Position numbers and translations under genes: made by a program. A stretch of DNA of 58,812 bases. Source: Acidimicrobiia bacterium (lineage in GTDB: Bacteria > Actinomycetota > Acidimicrobiia > Spongiisociales > ZC4RG35). The notes beneath the pieces were generated by a model. The model saw only the letters and a program-made list of their open reading frames with translations, was not told the origin of the DNA and ran no database searches. The stretch spans positions 160,694 through 219,505 of the forward strand of contig JANQRA010000023.1 in NCBI GenBank assembly GCA_028284765.1. The letters are read 5' to 3'. How positions within the stretch are numbered: position 1 is the stretch's first letter; the number at the start of each line of letters is the position of its first letter. Positions 53,193-58,812 of this stretch are shown piece after piece.

Positions 53193-55021
53193 GCCGACTC
53201 CTTCTCGTAGGCGTCAATCAGGTTCCGATACTCCGGCAGGGTTCGGTAGAGGTCTTCATGCTGTCCTCGGTCGATCACTCGGCCGTCGTCGACAAAGATC
53301 ACCTCGTCAGCCAGGACGATCGAACTGCGCCTATACGCAACAATCACAACGGTCGTGTCGAGGCCCCGAAGGCCCTCGAGGATCTGACCTTCGACCGCAG
53401 GGTCCACCGCCGACGTCGCATCGTCGAGAACCAACAATCTCGGATGCCTGACCAGTGCGCGCGCAATTGCGATCCTCTGACGCTGGCCACCCGACAGACT
53501 TGCACCTCTCTCGCCAACGAGGGTTGAGTAGCTGTTCTCCAACCCCTGGATGAAACCATCTGCCATCGCCAGACGTGCCGCCGAGTAGACCTGGTCTTCT
53601 GGGAACTCCTGATCGAGGGTGATGTTGTTGTAAATGGTGTCGTTGAAGAGGAAGGTCTCCTGGAACACGATGGATACCGAGTCGGCTAGTGACTCTCGAT
53701 CGATATCCAGCAGCATGTGGCCGTCGAAACTGATCCTTCCAGTGTCCGGGTCAAATAGACGCACCAAGAGATGGGCGATCGTCGATTTGCCGGCTCCGGT
53801 TGGGCCGACGATGGCGACAGTCTTGCCAGGAGGCACTTCGAGAGTCACCGATTCGACACCACGACCAAGCTCGCCGGTGCCGTTGGATGCTCTCTGATCC
53901 GAAGGCGGGAGCAGGTCCTCCACGTCGGAGTCTTCATATCTGTAAGCGATGTCCGAGACCCTGGCTCCGGCGCCACCCGCCTGGTCGGGAGTCGACTGTC
54001 CGTAGGCGAAGCTCTCGTCAGCATCGAGAACCGATTCCACCCGGCTCAGCCCAACGATCGATCGTGGTAGCTCACCAAGGAGCCATCCGAAGACACGCAT
54101 GGGAAGCGCAACCAATCTGAACAGGTAGGCAAAGGACACCAGTGTCCCCGCGGTGATGATTCCCTGGTCGACTCTCCATGCACCGACCACCAACACTGCG
54201 AGGATGCCGAGGTTTGGCAGAGAGTCCATGACCGGATCGAAAACCGCTCTGAGCCCGCCGACCTCAACCATTCGATCACGCAACTCATCGGAGCGACTCC
54301 CGAAACGGCCAACCTCGTCGTCTTCTCGGCCAAGAGTCTTCACGACGAGAGCCGCATCGAAGGATTCGTGCGCGATATCAGCTACCTCGGCTCGCAACGA
54401 CTGTGCCTTCGCCGCAACCGCCCTCATCCGACGTTGATAGGTGTAGTTCACGACGAGGATGGCCGGTCCCACCATGAATCCGATCAAGGCGAGGAACGGA
54501 TCGGTGACGATGAGAATGACGGCCGTGGCTATGAGCATCAGGATGACGCCAAAGGCCATTGGCAGGGGAGATGCAATGAACGAAGCCGCTTCGACATCCT
54601 CGTTCGCGTTGGCCAGGAGCTGACCCGTCGGATGCCTGCGGTGCCATTCGGTCGGGAGATCGAGATACTTGCTTGTTACTTCGATTCGGTCCCGGTACTG
54701 CAGACGATATTGGGAGTAGTAGGCACCGGTGCGGCGCATGGCTATGCCGAATCCCCTTAGAAGCCCCACGCCGATGACTGCGCCCGCAGCGGCGGCCAAA
54801 GAGGCCGTCGTGACGTCGCCTCGATCCGCGGCCGGTAGGAGGATGTCGTCGGTGATCCATCCGATCACAAATGACGACAAGACCGTCATGGCCGCATAGA
54901 TGGTGGTGCCCACGCCGCCCAGGGTGAATTCCCTCGGCGCTCTACGCAGCTGCCTTCCAATCAGATGACGCGCGTTGCCCGCGACTGGGATCTGGTTGGG
55001 TTCTGGATGTCTCGCAGCCAT
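53189..55021 (-). CDS. ABC exporter half-transporter, subunit with degenerate catalytic site
   Basis: 610 residues. A six-helix membrane domain covers about 30-330. The ATPase has Walker A GPTGAGKST and a perfect signature LSGGQRQRIAIA, but Walker B ends VLDDATSAVD (Asp in place of the catalytic Glu) and the switch region reads VAYRRSS (Tyr in place of His). These changes fit heterodimeric exporters such as TM287/288 and BmrCD, where one site binds but barely hydrolyses ATP. It is encoded first, and the canonical partner follows with ATGA coupling. A palindrome lies in its promoter region. Confidence 0.88.
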   Translation of the reverse strand: MAARHPEPNQIPVAGNARHLIGRQLRRAPREFTLGGVGTTIYAAMTVLSSFVIGWITDDILLPAADRGDVTTASLAAAAGAVIGVGLLRGFGIAMRRTGAYYSQYRLQYRDRIEVTSKYLDLPTEWHRRHPTGQLLANANEDVEAASFIASPLPMAFGVILMLIATAVILIVTDPFLALIGFMVGPAILVVNYTYQRRMRAVAAKAQSLRAEVADIAHESFDAALVVKTLGREDDEVGRFGSRSDELRDRMVEVGGLRAVFDPVMDSLPNLGILAVLVVGAWRVDQGIITAGTLVSFAYLFRLVALPMRVFGWLLGELPRSIVGLSRVESVLDADESFAYGQSTPDQAGGAGARVSDIAYRYEDSDVEDLLPPSDQRASNGTGELGRGVESVTLEVPPGKTVAIVGPTGAGKSTIAHLLVRLFDPDTGRISFDGHMLLDIDRESLADSVSIVFQETFLFNDTIYNNITLDQEFPEDQVYSAARLAMADGFIQGLENSYSTLVGERGASLSGGQRQRIAIARALVRHPRLLVLDDATSAVDPAVEGQILEGLRGLDTTVVIVAYRRSSIVLADEVIFVDDGRVIDRGQHEDLYRTLPEYRNLIDAYEKESA

Positions 55022-55029
55022 CTACTCGA

Positions 55030-55035
55030 AGCGTA
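55030..55035 (-). promoter_or_regulatory. -10 hexamer TACGCT (minus) for the ABC exporter operon
   Basis: On the minus strand TACGCT ends 8 nt before ATG 55021, suggesting a leaderless mRNA. Confidence 0.45.
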
Positions 55036-55050
55036 AGGGGATCGGAATGT

Positions 55051-55065
55051 CTAAACCTGGTTTAG
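55051..55065 (-). promoter_or_regulatory. Operator-like palindrome CTAAACC-T-GGTTTAG
   Basis: A perfect 7-bp inverted repeat with a 1-nt centre sits where the -35 of the exporter promoter would be. This suits a repressor dimer (TetR- or MarR-like, say). No regulator gene is adjacent. It is about 190 bp from the divergent repeat-protein gene. Confidence 0.5.
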
Positions 55066-55256
55066 GTCCTTACAACCGTAGAACCTCAAGTGCAGTTGAT
55101 GTCAACGCTGTATCTCGATGATGCAAAAGACCCACAAGCAAGCGTCAGGACGCGCCGATAGATAGTTACGGTATTCGGCCAACGGATACTTGTTCCTGGC
55201 TGCGAGGGCTGACATCGGTTCGCTCAAGCCAGTGATACGCGACGGAGTAGAAGTTC

Positions 55257-58200
55257 TTGGCTGGCGACGGAATACAACCCAGCTGGGCAAGGCGCAGCCT
55301 TGCCCTCTTTCAGGTAGTGGCCTATGTGGCTGCGCTACTACCAATTGCCGTCTTCACCGCACCCCAGGCACGCGCCGATCACATTGACATCTGTTGGTTT
55401 GTTGACGATGACGACAACGAACTCACCTTCTACGACATCGGTGATGGCACGGAGACCATTGTCGGCCCCCTCGGGGTCGGAGGCGTTGAGGCCATTGCAA
55501 TGAACGACACCACCGGAGTTCTATACGCAGCGAATGGCGGAACCTTCGGATCCATCAATCTGAGCACGGGGACGTTCACTGGAATCGGAACAATGGGCGT
55601 TGGCGGTGGCAGCGCGGGGAACGTCACTTTCAACGACGTCGATGGCATGACCTACGACCCCACCACTGGATTCATCTGGGCCACTGAGGTGCGCGGCGGG
55701 GGAGACGCCCTATTCCGCATCAACCCCGCTACTGGAGCCCACGTGCCGAACGTATTCGGGCCAGGTGTCGACTACATCCTGATTGCCGGCTTCACATCAG
55801 TCGACGACATCGCCGTCGACCCGACCACCGGGATCATGTATGGAACTGACACGGCCGGTCCGGGAAGTTCGATCTTCACGATCAACACATCCACTGGTGC
55901 GACTGCCTTGGTTGGCACGACTGGCACAGGAGCTACGAGCGACTTTGAGGGTCTCGCGTTCGATATCAACGGACAGCTCTACGGGAGTAACGGCACACGG
56001 CCTCGGCTCGTGGCTGTCGACAAGGCCACCGCCGCGCCAACCATCGTCGCCACGGTGGGGGCAGCGTCCGATGACTATGAGTCCGTCGAGTGCCTTCCGG
56101 CCGGACCAGGTGACGCCGACTTGAGTTTGACCAAAACGAGCAGCGATTCTTCACCTCTAGCTGGCACGAACTTCACGTACACAGTCACGGTGTCCAATGC
56201 TGGCCCTCACGACGCGACCAATGTCGAAGTGACTGATGTCCTTCCAGGCGGAGTTCAATATGTCAGTGACGACACCGGGAACTACAGCGGCGGCGTCTGG
56301 GATGTCGGTACCATCCCTTCCGGCGGTTCTGCGACTCTGAACATCGTCGTGACCGCCATCGGTTCGGGTTCGGTCACCAACGGGGCGGAAGTCACACAGG
56401 TCACCCAAAACGACCCCGACTCGACCCCGGGGAACGATGTGCTCGCCGAGGACGACCAAGACGAGGTCACAGTCTTCATCGAGGATCCGTCAATCTCGCT
56501 GACCAAGTCTTCGGCCTCGACAGGCACTGCCGTTGGTGACACCATCAACTACTCGTTCGAGGTTCTGAATGACGGGAATCAGCCACTCTCGAACATGAGT
56601 GTTTCCGATCCTCTGCCTGGATTGTCGACGATCACCTGTCCCGTGACATCTCTCGCGCCAGGTGCCAACACGACTTGTACCGCGAGCTACACGATCACCC
56701 AGGCCGACGTGGACAACGGATCGGTCGACAACACCGCAACCGTCAACTCGGAAGACCCAACGGGCACAAATCCTTCGGACACCGATTCTGACTCAGTCCC
56801 GCTGCCACGGAGTCCAGGAATCGACCTCGACAAGACTGCTGCTCCTAATGGGACTGATGTCGGTGACACGGTCAACTATGAGTTTGAGGTCACCAATACC
56901 GGCAATGTGACTCTGTCGAACATCTCGGTGACCGACCCGCTGCCCGGCCTCGGAACGATCAGTTGTCCGGCAACCAGCCTTGCGCCTGGTGCGTTCACTC
57001 TGTGCACCGCCTCATACACGATCACCCAGGCCGACGTGGACAACGGTTCCGTGGACAACACGGCAACGGTCAACTCCACAGACCCAACCGGCACCAACCC
57101 TTCGGACACCGACGACGCAACAGTCGTCTTGCCCCGAAGCCCAGGAATCGATCTGGAGAAGTCAGCGATACCTGCAGGGACCAGCGTGGGGGACACGATC
57201 GACTATGAGTTTGAGGTCACCAATACCGGCAATGTGACTCTGTCGAACATCACGGTCACCGACCCGCTGCCCGGCCTCGGAGTAATCAGTTGTCCGGCAA
57301 CCAGCCTTGCGCCTGGTGCGTTCACTCTGTGCACCGCCTCGTACACGATCACCCAGGCCGACGTGGACAACGGATCGGTCGACAACACCGCCACCGTCAA
57401 CTCCACAGACCCAACCGGCACCAACCCATCAGACAGTGACAACGCGACAGTCGTCTTGCCGCGGACGCCAGGCATCGCCCTCGAGAAGACGGGAAGCGCT
57501 AGCGGCACCAGCGTGGGGGACACGATCGACTACGAGTTCGAAGTCACCAATACCGGAGACGTCACCCTCACCAACATCACGGTCACCGACCCGCTGCCCG
57601 GCCTCGGAACGATTAGCTGTCCAGCGACCACGCTGGCACCCACGGTCTCTGTCACGTGCACTGCGTCCTACACGATCACCCAAACCGACGTAGACACGGG
57701 ATCAGTAGACAACACCGCCACCGTCAACTCAGAAGACCCAACCGGAACCAACCCATCAGACACAGACACCGAGTCGGTATTGATTCCGCAGTTCGCTCTC
57801 ATCGATCTTGTCAAGACCGGGGCCGCAAACGGGACTGATGTCGGGGACACTATCGACTACGAATTTGAGGTGACCAACAACGGGAATGTGACACTCACCA
57901 ACGTTTCGGTGACAGATCTCCTGCCAGGTCTCAGCGCGATCAGCTGTCCGGCAACAACATTGGCTCCGACAGCCTCGTTCACGTGCACGGCTTCGTACAC
58001 GATCACCCAAGCGGACCTGGACAACGGATCCGTGGACAACACGGCCAACGCTTCTGGCACTCCTCCGGCCGGCCCACCTGCGACGGATCAGGACACTGAG
58101 TCGATCACTCTGCCCCGAACTCCCGGAATTGACCTGGATAAGACAGCGACACCGGCCGGCACTGATGTCGGTGACACGATCGACTATGAGTTCGAGGTCA

Positions 58201-58812
58201 CCAACACCGGAAACGTGACGTTGTCGAACATCACAGTCACTGACCCACTACCCGGCCTGAGCGCGATCTCGTGCCCCGCAACCACCCTCGCTCCTGGCGC
58301 CTTCTTCACCTGCACCGCGAGCTACACCATCACCCAGGCAGACGTCGACAACGGATCAGTCGACAACACCGCCACCGTCAACTCCACAGACCCAACCGGC
58401 ACGAGTCCCTCGGATACAGATAGCGAGTCGGTCAACTTGCCTCGCAACCCGGCCATCGATCTCGACAAGACGGCGACTCCCAACGGGACTGCCGTCGGTG
58501 ACACAGTCGACTATGAGTTTGAGGTCACCAACACCGGCAACGTGACCTTGTCGAACATCACAGTCACTGACCCACTTCCTGGCCTCAGCTCGATCAGCTG
58601 CCCGGCGACAACGCTGGCACCTGGCGACTTCTTCACCTGCACCGCCAACTACACGATCACCCAGGCCGACGTCGACAACGGATCAGTCGACAACACCGCC
58701 ACCGTCAACTCCACAGATCCCACGGGTGCCAATCCGTCAGACAGTGACGACGAAACAGTCGTCTTGCCCCGGACGCCGGGAATCGATCTGGACAAGACGG
58801 CGACTCCCAACG
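55257..58812 (+). CDS. Large secreted repeat protein (3' end beyond the window)
   Basis: Open to the end of the window (at least 1185 residues). The first in-frame start after a TAG is TTG 55257; it gives a signal peptide with ARRSLALF, a hydrophobic core and a cleavage site after APQARA (about residue 40). GTG 55317 is an alternative that lacks the positive n-region. An N-terminal part of about 240 residues has propeller-like YDPTTG repeats (LYAANG, TGFIWATE, TGIMYGTD), then a DUF11-type domain (about 56121-56480), then 109-residue repeats with two cysteines each (SCPAT and CTASY). It is likely a surface adhesin or stalk; no wall anchor is visible in the window. Confidence 0.8.
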   Translation, partial: MAGDGIQPSWARRSLALFQVVAYVAALLPIAVFTAPQARADHIDICWFVDDDDNELTFYDIGDGTETIVGPLGVGGVEAIAMNDTTGVLYAANGGTFGSINLSTGTFTGIGTMGVGGGSAGNVTFNDVDGMTYDPTTGFIWATEVRGGGDALFRINPATGAHVPNVFGPGVDYILIAGFTSVDDIAVDPTTGIMYGTDTAGPGSSIFTINTSTGATALVGTTGTGATSDFEGLAFDINGQLYGSNGTRPRLVAVDKATAAPTIVATVGAASDDYESVECLPAGPGDADLSLTKTSSDSSPLAGTNFTYTVTVSNAGPHDATNVEVTDVLPGGVQYVSDDTGNYSGGVWDVGTIPSGGSATLNIVVTAIGSGSVTNGAEVTQVTQNDPDSTPGNDVLAEDDQDEVTVFIEDPSISLTKSSASTGTAVGDTINYSFEVLNDGNQPLSNMSVSDPLPGLSTITCPVTSLAPGANTTCTASYTITQADVDNGSVDNTATVNSEDPTGTNPSDTDSDSVPLPRSPGIDLDKTAAPNGTDVGDTVNYEFEVTNTGNVTLSNISVTDPLPGLGTISCPATSLAPGAFTLCTASYTITQADVDNGSVDNTATVNSTDPTGTNPSDTDDATVVLPRSPGIDLEKSAIPAGTSVGDTIDYEFEVTNTGNVTLSNITVTDPLPGLGVISCPATSLAPGAFTLCTASYTITQADVDNGSVDNTATVNSTDPTGTNPSDSDNATVVLPRTPGIALEKTGSASGTSVGDTIDYEFEVTNTGDVTLTNITVTDPLPGLGTISCPATTLAPTVSVTCTASYTITQTDVDTGSVDNTATVNSEDPTGTNPSDTDTESVLIPQFALIDLVKTGAANGTDVGDTIDYEFEVTNNGNVTLTNVSVTDLLPGLSAISCPATTLAPTASFTCTASYTITQADLDNGSVDNTANASGTPPAGPPATDQDTESITLPRTPGIDLDKTATPAGTDVGDTIDYEFEVTNTGNVTLSNITVTDPLPGLSAISCPATTLAPGAFFTCTASYTITQADVDNGSVDNTATVNSTDPTGTSPSDTDSESVNLPRNPAIDLDKTATPNGTAVGDTVDYEFEVTNTGNVTLSNITVTDPLPGLSSISCPATTLAPGDFFTCTANYTITQADVDNGSVDNTATVNSTDPTGANPSDSDDETVVLPRTPGIDLDKTATPN
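55285..55305 (+). other. Perfect 8-bp hairpin followed by TCTTT at the signal-peptide region
   Basis: GGGCAAGG (55285-55292) and CCTTGCCC (55298-55305) pair around CGCAG and are followed by TCTTTC, terminator-like. It lies inside the coding sequence if the TTG start is used, or in the leader if GTG 55317 is the start. Confidence 0.5.
56490..58812 (+). repeat. Tandem 327-nt coding repeats (seven full units and a partial eighth)
   Basis: Unit starts are at 56490, 56817, 57144, 57471, 57798, 58125, 58452 and 58779, each exactly 327 nt (109 codons) apart. Units share long identical runs, for example around 56877 and 57204. Each encoded unit begins near GIDLDK, has a VGDTI-Y-FEVTNTGN core, SCPAT and CTASYTIT, and ends in a proline linker (LPRSP or LPRTP). 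The last unit is cut by the window end. Confidence 0.9.

Noticed and set aside
55070-55256. Known riboswitch class (c-di-GMP-I, c-di-AMP or cobalamin) in the repeat-protein leader
   Set aside because: None of the conserved core motifs I could recall lines up; only a structured leader in general can be claimed.
55102-55344. Minus-strand 80-codon frame upstream of the repeat protein
   Set aside because: No ribosome site or family-like sequence is seen, and it overlaps the signal-peptide region of the plus-strand gene.
56490-58812. CRISPR array or IS repeats
   Set aside because: The 327-nt period is in frame and coding throughout, with no spacers or inverted-repeat ends.

Overview
The window looks like chromosomal DNA of an actinobacterium outside the best-studied genera, plausibly an Acidimicrobiia-type lineage; this rests on gene content and order, and no phylogeny was run. 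It opens inside a Pup-proteasome cluster (prcA, pafA, pafB, pafC, then tatA, tatC, helY). It later carries two blocks whose order recalls Mycobacterium tuberculosis. One is Rv1692-Rv1713: HAD phosphatase, small ORF, nadK, recN, pyrG, xerD, scpA, scpB, rluB, cmk, der. The other is Rv1826-Rv1830: gcvH, garA, merR, DUF151, merR. GC content is moderate by eye, genes are tightly packed, and many neighbours share ATGA, GTGA or TTGA stop/start overlaps.

Layout. 1-8672: proteasome and pupylation genes, a small zinc-ribbon gene, Tat translocase, HelY helicase and a lipid-kinase-like gene. 8721-12823: DUF4193 protein, polyprenol-phosphate glycosyltransferase, GNAT, Nudix, M20 peptidase and HAD phosphatase, all overlapping. 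12831-15336: 47-residue ORF, nadK, recN. 15376-23263: pyrG, ald, xerD, DksA-like, HD, scpA, scpB, rluB, aroA in one almost gapless run. 23408-28125: cmk, ispH, der and three less-known genes. 28126-32096: a mostly minus-strand accessory stretch (Fic protein, small ORFs, a HEPN-like protein, an unknown protein) ending at tRNA-Pro. 32259-46812: solute-binding protein, pgsA, gcvH, garA, merR, dacA, hpt, DUF151 nuclease, K+ channel, merR, a nuclease-like protein, gcvT, hydrolase, tdh, yqgE, rnhB, histidine kinase, galE. 46823-55021: phosphohexomutase, a DUF308/DUF389 membrane protein, a lipoprotein amidase and a two-gene ABC exporter. 55257-58812: the 5' part of a very large secreted repeat protein that runs off the window.

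The most consistent regulatory signal is a TANNNT hexamer ending 6-9 nt before the start codon of many first-in-operon genes. This predicts leaderless transcripts, and it settles several start codons, including ispH, fic and the unknown gene at 27571. Other points of interest are a probable CTG start missed by standard gene callers, a divergent gene pair whose 5' ends overlap at one CATG, an ABC exporter with one canonical and one degenerate ATP site, and an exactly 327-nt coding repeat with no indels across seven full units.
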